From the NCBI RefSeq assembly GCF_001280085.1, contig NZ_LGED01000257.1, positions 1-64,000 on the forward strand: DNA of 64,000 nt, written 5' to 3'. The position numbers and the translations under genes are program-made. The number at the start of each line of letters is the position of its first letter. The stretch's first letter is position 1. The notes under the pieces were generated by a model, which did no database searches, was not told where the DNA came from, and saw only the letters and a list, made by a program, of their open reading frames with translations. The DNA is from Saccharothrix sp. NRRL B-16348 (GTDB taxonomy: Bacteria > Actinomycetota > Actinomycetes > Mycobacteriales > Pseudonocardiaceae). Of this stretch, positions 18,568 through 25,627 are shown piece by piece.

Positions 18568-19926
18568 TCAGACGCGGAAGGCGGCGACGTAGCGCGCCGG
18601 GTCGCGGTCGAACTCGCCCTCCCAGCGGCGGACGACGTGGTCGGCGAACGTGGTCCCGGTCTCCAGGACTTCCTCGATCGGGTCGAGGTAGCCCAGCACG
18701 GCGTCGCGCTCCAGCCCCGCCTCGACCCGGGCGGACAGTCCTTCCTTGGCCAGCCGCACCAACTCGCGGCCCAACTCCCGCGCCGGCACGTCGCCGACCA
18801 TGGCCGACAGGCCCTTCTCGGGCACCTCGCGGATGGTGCGTTCGAGGTCGTCGGCGGAGTGGTCGCGCAGCAGCTCCCAGGCCGCGATCCGGGACGGCCG
18901 GTGGTAGGTCAGCCCGACCCACAGCGCGGGCACGGCCGGGATGTGCGCGTAGGGCGGGCCGTCGGGCGCGCGCAGTTCGAGCGTGCCGCGGACCCGCACG
19001 TCGGTCCACACCTGCGAGAGGTGGGAGGTCCAGTCGGACCACGTCGGCGTGCTGCCGTCGGCGAACCCGTCGACCAGGATCTCGCCGAACGTGCGGTCGC
19101 CCACGAGCCGGTACTCGCCCGCCGCGGTCTGGTGGTAGATCATCGGGATGCCCAGCGCCCACTCGACGAAGTCGTCGGGCGTCATCTTCTCCTGGAACCC
19201 GGCGGGCAGCAGGCCGCAGCGGCGCGGGTCGGTCTTCAGCCAGCACTGGCAGCGGCGGGACCGCAGGCCGGTCAGCTCGCCGCCCTCCAGCGGCGAGTTG
19301 ACGAACAGCGCCGACACCACCGGCGAGGTCGCCACGTGCATCCGCACCTTCTCGGCCAGGTCCTCGTCCGAGGTGTAGTCGAGGGTGGCCTGGGTGGACA
19401 GGGTGAGCGCCATGACCGTGGGTCCCCACGCGCCGCGGTCGCCGATGCTCGCGAAGAACTCGCGCATGAGCGCGCCACGCGGTTTCGGCACCCACGGCAC
19501 GTCGTCGACCCGGTTGAACGGCAGGTTCGCGCCCGGCAGGATCGCGTGGCCCTGGCCGCCGGCGAGGTCGGCCAGCCGCGCCATGGTCTCCCGCATGTCC
19601 TCCACGGCGGTGACGAGGTCGGCGGTGGGCGCGGACGCGTACTCGAGCGCGCCGCCGTGCTCCAGGGTGACGATCATGCCGCTGTCGGTCTTGACCCCGG
19701 TCAGGTGCTCGCCGTCGTGCAGCTGCTCGCCGCCGAACTCGGCGGACACCGCTTCGAGCAGGGCGCGGACGCCGTTCGGCCCCGAATAGGGCACCGCCAA
19801 CCCGGTGTCCGGGTCGACCACGGCGTTCTCGATCTCCAGCCCGACCTGCTCGCGGACTTCGCCCGACTTGGTGAACAAAGACGTGAGGTCTTCTCGTCGG
19901 AGCGGCCCGGTGGTGCTCATGCGCAT
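18568..19926 (-). CDS. Glutamate-cysteine ligase family protein (EgtA/GCS2-like)
   Basis: A 452-residue cytoplasmic ATP-dependent carboxylate-amine ligase of the bacterial/plant-type glutamate-cysteine ligase family. Landmarks are VGLEIENAVVDPDTG (metal/glutamate binding), LEHGGALEYASAPTADL, ALTLSTQATLDYTSDED and VWTDVRVRGTLELRAPDG. Actinomycete members include EgtA, which makes gamma-glutamylcysteine for ergothioneine. No other ergothioneine gene is in view. ATG 19926 has AGGA 4 bases upstream; an alternative ATG lies 2 codons later at 19920. The gene is divergent from the peptide synthetase cluster across a 393-base shared promoter region, so it may supply a gamma-glutamyl or thiol cofactor to it, or be unrelated. 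Confidence 0.78.
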   Translation of the reverse strand: MRMSTTGPLRREDLTSLFTKSGEVREQVGLEIENAVVDPDTGLAVPYSGPNGVRALLEAVSAEFGGEQLHDGEHLTGVKTDSGMIVTLEHGGALEYASAPTADLVTAVEDMRETMARLADLAGGQGHAILPGANLPFNRVDDVPWVPKPRGALMREFFASIGDRGAWGPTVMALTLSTQATLDYTSDEDLAEKVRMHVATSPVVSALFVNSPLEGGELTGLRSRRCQCWLKTDPRRCGLLPAGFQEKMTPDDFVEWALGIPMIYHQTAAGEYRLVGDRTFGEILVDGFADGSTPTWSDWTSHLSQVWTDVRVRGTLELRAPDGPPYAHIPAVPALWVGLTYHRPSRIAAWELLRDHSADDLERTIREVPEKGLSAMVGDVPARELGRELVRLAKEGLSARVEAGLERDAVLGYLDPIEEVLETGTTFADHVVRRWEGEFDRDPARYVAAFRV

Positions 19927-20319
19927 GTAATCCTCATCTTGTCGCCGGCCGGTCGGATCGGGGAAGTCTAGGGATGATCGCACCGTGACGGTGATCCAGG
20001 TCACCGTTCACCCGTTCGGGTGTCCGCAACTGTGCGGAATGCGAATTCCAAGCCGGGGTGCCTGGAATTCGGACAACTTTCCGAAGGTTTGCCGCACTTG
20101 CCGCACTAGCGGTGTTCGACCTGTGGGAACCGATTCCGCCTTTAGGTCTAATTAACCGGGGCGTCCTTGCCGGGCGGCCGGTGCTGGCCCTAGGTTTCAA
20201 ATTGACCGGCAGCCGCCGGGAACTCGTATCCGCCGGTCTACGTCGGGTGCGCACCGTATCGGCGACTTTGTGGTAATTGGTCGCGGCGTTTCCCCTGAAC
20301 TGCTGACCTGGAGAGGTCG
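19927..20319. promoter_or_regulatory. 393-base divergent promoter region of the NRPS cluster
   Basis: No gene is seen. The region is clearly AT-richer than its surroundings. It holds the 9-base inverted repeat CGAATTCCA (20042-20050) / TGGAATTCG (20063-20071) with a 12-base gap, and CGGTGA (19989-19994) / TCACCG (20001-20006) near the ligase start. Both look like operator candidates. A possible NRPS promoter is TTGACC near 20200 with CGTATC 17 bases on. The NRPS start at 20320 has GGAGAGG immediately upstream. The regulator is unknown. Confidence 0.5.
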
Positions 20320-23300
20320 ATGGTCGACTCGCGCCCTTTTCGACGTCGTTCCGACCGATTTTCCGATTTGTCCCGCGCACGGTCCGGCGTCGCCGTCGCC
20401 GAGGCGGACGACGCGGCGCGGTGGACCGATTCGTGCCTGCACGAGCTGGTGGAGCGATCGGTCGACCGGGCGCCCGACGCCGAGGCGTTGAGCCATCGGG
20501 GGAGGGCGGTCGCGTACCGGGAGCTGGAGGACGGGGCGAACCGGCTGGCGCGGCTGCTCGTCCGGCGCGGCGTCGGCCCCGGCGACCGGGTGGGTGTGTG
20601 CCTGCCCCGTGAGCCGCGGCTGGTCGTGGCGTTGCTCGGCGTGCTCAAGGCGGGCGCGTGCTACGTGCCGCTCGATCCCGCGTACCCGGCCGAGCGGCTG
20701 CGGTTCATCGCCGAGGACGCCGACACCCGGCTCGTCCTGACCGACCGCGCCCACCGGGAGCGGCTGCCCACGTCGGCGGCGTTGTGCTGGGAAGACCTCC
20801 GCCTGGACGAGCTGCCCGCCACCAGGCCGCGGGTCGCGGTGACGCCGCGGCACCTCGCGTACCTGATCTACACGTCCGGTTCCACCGGCCGGCCGAAAGG
20901 GGTCTGCGTCGAGCACCGGTCGGCGGCACGGCTGCTGGCGTGGGTCGCGGACACGTTCACCGAGGACGAGCTGGGCGGGGTGCTCGCGGCCACCTCGGTC
21001 TGCTTCGACCTGTCGATCTTCGAGGTCTTCGGCCCGCTCGCCACCGGCGGCCGGTTCGTCCTCGTGGACGACGTGCTGGCGCTCGCCTCGCTGGACGGTG
21101 ACGCGGGCGTGCGGCTGGTGAACACGGTGCCGTCGGCGATGCGCGAGCTGATCGCCGCGGGCGCCGTGCCCGCCGGCGTGCGCACGGTGTGCCTTGCCGG
21201 TGAGCCGCTGACCGCCGACCTCGCCCGCCGCACGTGGGCGCTGCCCGGCCTGCGCCGGCTGCTGAACCTGTACGGGCCGTCCGAGGACACCACCTACTCG
21301 ACGTGGGCGGACATCGCGCGTGGCGACGAGGGGCCGCCGCCGATCGGGGTGCCGTTGCCCGGCACTCGCGCGTACGTGCTCGACGCGGCGTTGACACCGG
21401 TCGCGCCCGGTGAGGCGGGTGAGCTGTACCTGGCCGGCGCCGGGCTCGCCCGCGGCTACCACGACCGGCCCGCCGAGACCGCCGCCCGCTTCCTGCCCGA
21501 CCGGTGGTTCCCCGGGCCCGAGCGGATGTACCGCACGGGCGACCGGGTGCGTCGCGGCGCGGACGGCCGGTTGGAGTTCCTCGGCCGGGTGGACGACCAG
21601 GTGAAGCTGCGCGGCCACCGGATCGAGCTGGGCGAGGTGGCGGCGGCGCTGGAGTCGTTGCCCGGCGTGGACGCCGCCGCGGCGGTGGTCGCGCCGGGAC
21701 CGTCCGGTGACCCGCGGCTCGTGGGTTACCTGGTCGGCACGCGTGAGGTGGACGCGGTGGCGGAGCTGCGCCGGACGCTGCCCGCCTACCTGGTGCCCGC
21801 CGAGGTCGTGTGGCTGGACCGGCTGCCGCGCACGCCGAGCGGCAAGGTCGACCGGGCCGCGCTGCCCCCGCCACCACACCCCGCGCCACCACACCCCCCG
21901 CCACCACACCCCGCGCCACCACACCTTGCGCCGTCACGTCTTGCACCGTCACCTCTCGCACGGTCACACCCCGGGTCGTCACCTCTCGCGCCGTCGCGTC
22001 CCGGGCCGTTACCGGCCGACGCGCTTGAGCGGGACATCGCGGCGGTGTGGGGTGACGTGCTGGGCGTCGCGGTCGGCCGGGACGACGACTTCTTCGCGCT
22101 GGGCGGCGAATCCCTGCTGGCGACCAGGGCTTCCGCACGGCTGCGAACCGTCCTGGGGCTGCCCGTCACGCTCCGCGCGATCTTCGACCACCCGACGGTC
22201 GCCGTGCTGGCAGCGCACGCCTCGACGCTGCCGCCGGTCGCCGACGCCGTGCCGCCCGCGCTCGACCACGACGGCCCGCTTTCCCCGGCGCAGCAACGGA
22301 TGTGGTTCCTGCACCGGATGGACCCCGCCGACACCTCGTACCTGCTGAGCTTCCTGATCCGGTGCGGTCCCGGCGTCGACCCGGCCCGGTTGGACGACGC
22401 GTTGCGCGCGGTCGTCGCGGCGCACGAGGCGTTGCGGACGTCGTTCACGCTCACCGATGAGCGGCCCGTCCAACGCGTTCACCCGCACGTGTCGTTGGTG
22501 GTGTGGCGGACCGAGCTGACCGGGCCGGACCACGAGGCCGAGCTGACCCGACTGGCCCGTCAGGACGCGGCGCGGCCGATGGACCTGGAGCGCGCTCCGC
22601 TGCTGCGGTGCCGCGTGGTGACCGCGGGCGGCGAGGCGGTGGCCGTCGTGCTGACCGCGCACCACATCGTCTTCGACGGCTGGTCGCTGGAGGTCTTCGT
22701 CCGCGAACTCGCCCGCCGCCACGACGATCCCGCTCCCGACGCGCGGGTGCGGCCCGGTCCGGCCCTGTTCGCGGCACGGCAACTGGCGTGGCTGGACAGC
22801 GACGCGGGACGTGCCGCGGTCACGGCGTTGGCCGACTCGGCGCGCGGCGCGCCGGAACTGCTGGACCTGCCCACCGACCTGCCCCGGCCACCGGTGCGCG
22901 GCAGCGCCGGCGGACGCGTCGAGCGGACGTTGCCCGACGCCGTCCCGGACGGGCTGCGCCGCACCGCCGCCGCCCACCGGGTCACGCCGCACATGGTGGG
23001 CCTGGCCGCGTTCGGGGCGCTGCTGCACCACTGGTCCGGCCTGGACGACCTGCTCGTCGGCTCCGCCTTCGCGGGCCGCACGGACCCGGAGTCGGAGGCC
23101 GCCATCGGCTGCTTCGTGAACCTGCTGCCGGTGCGGCTGCGCCCGGACGTCCGGCAGCCGTTCAGCGTGCTGCTGCGGCAGACCAGGCGGGCCGCGCTGC
23201 TCGCCGCGTCGGCGCAGGACGTGCCGCTGGACAGCCTGGTCGGCCGGCTGCGCCCACGCCGGACCGCCGCGCACACCCCGCTGGTCCAGGTCTCGTTCGG

Positions 23301-23556
23301 CATGGTCAAGCCGGCCGCGCCGGTCCGGCGGGGCGAGGTGGTGTTCGAGGCGGTCGAACTCGGCTCGGACGACGCCCGGCTCGACCTGACGCTGTGGCTG
23401 GAGGACCGGCCGGACCGGATGGTCGCCCGGTGGACCTACCGGGCCGACCTCTTCCGCGCACGCACGATCAGCGACCTGCACGACCGCTACGCCGCGCTGC
23501 TGTCGGCCGCACTGTCCCGGCCGGAGAGCGCCGTCGCGGCACTCCTCGAAGCCTGA
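20320..23556 (+). CDS. Nonribosomal peptide synthetase, A-T-C
   Basis: A 1078-residue single-module synthetase beginning with an adenylation domain. A3 is YTSGSTGRPKG (about residue 184), the A4 Asp is Asp230 (CFDLSIFEVFG), A5 is YGPSED (318) and the A10 Lys is Lys509. The substrate-pocket residues read D-L-F-N-C-A-L-T-Y-K. The nearest code I recall, DLFNNALTYK, is linked to alanine, so a small amino acid is likely. The carrier domain has GGES with the phosphopantetheine Ser598. The condensation domain has intact HHIVFDG (His781/782). An unusual proline/histidine-rich linker (residues about 518-567) built of 15-base repeats joins A and T. There is no N-terminal C domain, so it can start the chain. 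It leads a five-gene operon. Confidence 0.92.
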   Translation: MVDSRPFRRRSDRFSDLSRARSGVAVAEADDAARWTDSCLHELVERSVDRAPDAEALSHRGRAVAYRELEDGANRLARLLVRRGVGPGDRVGVCLPREPRLVVALLGVLKAGACYVPLDPAYPAERLRFIAEDADTRLVLTDRAHRERLPTSAALCWEDLRLDELPATRPRVAVTPRHLAYLIYTSGSTGRPKGVCVEHRSAARLLAWVADTFTEDELGGVLAATSVCFDLSIFEVFGPLATGGRFVLVDDVLALASLDGDAGVRLVNTVPSAMRELIAAGAVPAGVRTVCLAGEPLTADLARRTWALPGLRRLLNLYGPSEDTTYSTWADIARGDEGPPPIGVPLPGTRAYVLDAALTPVAPGEAGELYLAGAGLARGYHDRPAETAARFLPDRWFPGPERMYRTGDRVRRGADGRLEFLGRVDDQVKLRGHRIELGEVAAALESLPGVDAAAAVVAPGPSGDPRLVGYLVGTREVDAVAELRRTLPAYLVPAEVVWLDRLPRTPSGKVDRAALPPPPHPAPPHPPPPHPAPPHLAPSRLAPSPLARSHPGSSPLAPSRPGPLPADALERDIAAVWGDVLGVAVGRDDDFFALGGESLLATRASARLRTVLGLPVTLRAIFDHPTVAVLAAHASTLPPVADAVPPALDHDGPLSPAQQRMWFLHRMDPADTSYLLSFLIRCGPGVDPARLDDALRAVVAAHEALRTSFTLTDERPVQRVHPHVSLVVWRTELTGPDHEAELTRLARQDAARPMDLERAPLLRCRVVTAGGEAVAVVLTAHHIVFDGWSLEVFVRELARRHDDPAPDARVRPGPALFAARQLAWLDSDAGRAAVTALADSARGAPELLDLPTDLPRPPVRGSAGGRVERTLPDAVPDGLRRTAAAHRVTPHMVGLAAFGALLHHWSGLDDLLVGSAFAGRTDPESEAAIGCFVNLLPVRLRPDVRQPFSVLLRQTRRAALLAASAQDVPLDSLVGRLRPRRTAAHTPLVQVSFGMVKPAAPVRRGEVVFEAVELGSDDARLDLTLWLEDRPDRMVARWTYRADLFRARTISDLHDRYAALLSAALSRPESAVAALLEA
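21871..22020 (+). repeat. Ten 15-base tandem repeats encoding the A-T linker of the first NRPS
   Basis: Units begin every 15 bases from 21871 to 22006. The first four are nearly identical (CCACCACACCCCGCG type). Later ones decay (CCGTCACCTCTCGCA, TCGTCACCTCTCGCG). The phase keeps the reading frame, giving pentapeptides such as PPHPA, PPHLA, PSPLA and PSRPG. This is a coding minisatellite that has lengthened an interdomain linker by about 50 residues. Confidence 0.9.
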
Positions 23557-23576
23557 CCACGCGGGAGGCGAAGTCC

Positions 23577-24602
23577 ATGTCCGAATCAACCGCCGGCGCG
23601 CCGGCGATCACCCGACGGGCCCGGCCGGGCGCACTGGTGGCCACGGACGCCGACTGGGCGCCGCTGGGCCTGCCCGCCCTGGTCCGCGCCACCGCGCCCG
23701 GCCTCGACCTGGCGCAGTGGATCGCGGGCAACCGGGCCTCGCTCGACGCGCTGGCCCGGAAGGCGGGCGCGGTGCTGCTGCGCGACTTCGCCGTCACGGG
23801 CCCGGACGACTTCCGGTCGGTGATGTCCGCGTTGTCGGACCGGGTGCTCGACTACGGCGAACGGTCCTCGCCGCGCAGCGAGGTGGTCGAAGGCGTCTAC
23901 ACGTCGACCGACCACCCCGCCGATCAGCCGATCGTGCTGCACAACGAGCAGTCGTACACGCTGAACTGGCCGTTGCGGATCGTGTTCTTCTGCGAGACCG
24001 CGCCGGAGGAGGGCGGCCGGACCCCGTTGGCGGACAGCAGGCGGGTCCTCGCCCGGCTCCGGCCGGGGACGGTGGCGCGCTTCGAGTCCCTCGGCGTGCG
24101 GTACGTGCGCAACTACCTGCCGGGCCTGAGCCTGCCGTGGCAGGAGGTGTTCGGCACCGAGAGCCGCGCGGACGTGGAGGAGTACTGCCGGAGCCGCCGC
24201 ATCGGGTTCGAGTGGATCGGCGCGGACGGCCTGCGCACCAGCCAGGTGCGGCCGGCCGTGCACACCCACCCGGTGACCGGCGAGCGGACCTGGTTCAACC
24301 ACGCGCTCTTCTTCCACGTGACGTCGTTGCCGGCGGAGGTCGGCGCCGGGCTGCGGGAGGCGTTGGCGCGGGAGGAGCTGCCCTACAACACCTACTACGG
24401 CGACGGCGCCGAGATCGAGGACGACGTGCTGGCCGAGCTGCGCGCCGCGTACGAGGCGGAGACCACCGGGTTCGACTGGCGGCGCGGTGACGTGCTCGTG
24501 GTGGAGAACATGCTGGCCGCGCACGGCCGCGACCCGTTCCGGGGCGCCCGCCGCATCCTCGCCGCGATGGCCGACCCGTTCGGGCCGGGTGGGTCCGAGT
24601 GA
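23577..24602 (+). CDS. SyrP-like TauD/TfdA-family Fe(II)/2-oxoglutarate dioxygenase (1)
   Basis: A 341-residue non-heme iron oxygenase. The metal triad is His122-x-Glu124 in LHNEQSYT, with distal His316 in LAAHGRDPF; the HxE form is usual in the SyrP group. Other family motifs are VRNYLPGLSLPWQEVFGTES and TWFNHALFFHV. SyrP, KtzO and KtzP hydroxylate the beta carbon of Asp or Glu held on a carrier domain. ATG 23577 lies 20 bases after the first NRPS with GGGAGG upstream. Its stop overlaps the next start as GTGA. The adjacent NRPS has a glutamate-type A domain, so beta-hydroxylation of carrier-bound glutamate is the best prediction. Confidence 0.8.
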   Translation: MSESTAGAPAITRRARPGALVATDADWAPLGLPALVRATAPGLDLAQWIAGNRASLDALARKAGAVLLRDFAVTGPDDFRSVMSALSDRVLDYGERSSPRSEVVEGVYTSTDHPADQPIVLHNEQSYTLNWPLRIVFFCETAPEEGGRTPLADSRRVLARLRPGTVARFESLGVRYVRNYLPGLSLPWQEVFGTESRADVEEYCRSRRIGFEWIGADGLRTSQVRPAVHTHPVTGERTWFNHALFFHVTSLPAEVGAGLREALAREELPYNTYYGDGAEIEDDVLAELRAAYEAETTGFDWRRGDVLVVENMLAAHGRDPFRGARRILAAMADPFGPGGSE

Positions 24603-25627
24603 GCCCGCAGACCGCGTCGGGCCCGCAGCGGCGCGCCCGGACCGGCTCCCGCGCGCCGGTCGACCTCGTGCGCCGCGTCCCGTTGAGCGACGAGCCGTTC
24701 GTGCTCCGCGTCGAGGCCGCCGTGCCGGACCTGGACCTCGTGGCGTGGCTGTCCGAGCACCGCGACGCCGTGCTGGCCGACCTCGACCGCTACGGCGCCG
24801 TGCTGCTGCGCGGGTTCGCGGTGGACGGGCCGGCGGGCTTCGGCGCGGCGGCCCGCGCGCTCACCCCCGAGCTGCTGGACTACCTGGAACGCGCCGCGCC
24901 GCGCACCGAGGTGGCCGACAAGGTGTTCACCTCCACCGAGTTCAGCGCGGACCAGTGGATCCCGCTGCACCACGAGATGTCCTACGCGCACAACTGGCCG
25001 GGCAGGCTGTACTTCTACTGCGACGTGCCCGCGGCCGAGGGCGGCGCCACGCCGCTGGCCAGCGAACGGCACGTGTACCCGCGCATCCCGGCCGAGATCC
25101 GCGAGCGCTTCGAGCGGCACGGCGTGTGCTACGTCCGCAACTACGGCCCGGACCTCGACCTGCCGTGGCAGGAGGTCTTCCAGACCACCGACCGGGTCGA
25201 GGTGGAGGCGTACTGCCGGGCGTCGGGCATGACGTTCGAGTGGTTCCCGGGCGGCGCGCTGCGCACCCGTTCGGTCCGGCAGGCCGTGTCACGGCACCCG
25301 CGCACCGGCGAGGTGGTGTGGTTCAACCACGCACACCTGTTCCACGTGTCGAACACGCCGGCCGAGGTGGGCGCGGCGCTGGTGCGCGAGTTCGGCTTCG
25401 AGGGCTTGCCGCGCAACGCCTACTACGGCGACGGCGAACCCATCCCGGACGACGTGGTGGAGCTCGTCCGCGAGCTGTACCGCTCCTCGGCGATCAGCTT
25501 CGCGTGGCGGCGTGACGACGTGCTGGTCGTGGACAACTTCCTCGCCACCCACGGACGCGCGCCGTTCGAGGGCGACCGGCGGGTGCTGGTGGCGATGTCG
25601 GACCTACACACGGACGGCGGCCTGTGA
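24599..25627 (+). CDS. SyrP-like TauD/TfdA-family Fe(II)/2-oxoglutarate dioxygenase (2)
   Basis: A 342-residue paralogue of the preceding gene. The metal site is His124-x-Glu126 in LHHEMSYA and His318 in LATHGRAPF. The two proteins share most landmarks (NYGPDLDLPWQEVFQTT; VWFNHAHLFHV; YYGDGEPI), which indicates tandem duplication and divergence. Both keep full iron ligands, so both are probably active. Paired SyrP homologues in kutzneride biosynthesis (KtzO and KtzP) give opposite beta-hydroxyglutamate diastereomers; the same split or substrate division could apply here. It is coupled on both sides by 4-base GTGA overlaps, to the first dioxygenase and to the second NRPS. Confidence 0.8.
   Translation: MSPQTASGPQRRARTGSRAPVDLVRRVPLSDEPFVLRVEAAVPDLDLVAWLSEHRDAVLADLDRYGAVLLRGFAVDGPAGFGAAARALTPELLDYLERAAPRTEVADKVFTSTEFSADQWIPLHHEMSYAHNWPGRLYFYCDVPAAEGGATPLASERHVYPRIPAEIRERFERHGVCYVRNYGPDLDLPWQEVFQTTDRVEVEAYCRASGMTFEWFPGGALRTRSVRQAVSRHPRTGEVVWFNHAHLFHVSNTPAEVGAALVREFGFEGLPRNAYYGDGEPIPDDVVELVRELYRSSAISFAWRRDDVLVVDNFLATHGRAPFEGDRRVLVAMSDLHTDGGL

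Noticed and set aside
21871..22020. CRISPR-like repeat array
   Set aside because: Units are contiguous 15-mers without spacers, in frame inside an NRPS; it is a coding minisatellite. No CRISPR array was seen anywhere in the window.
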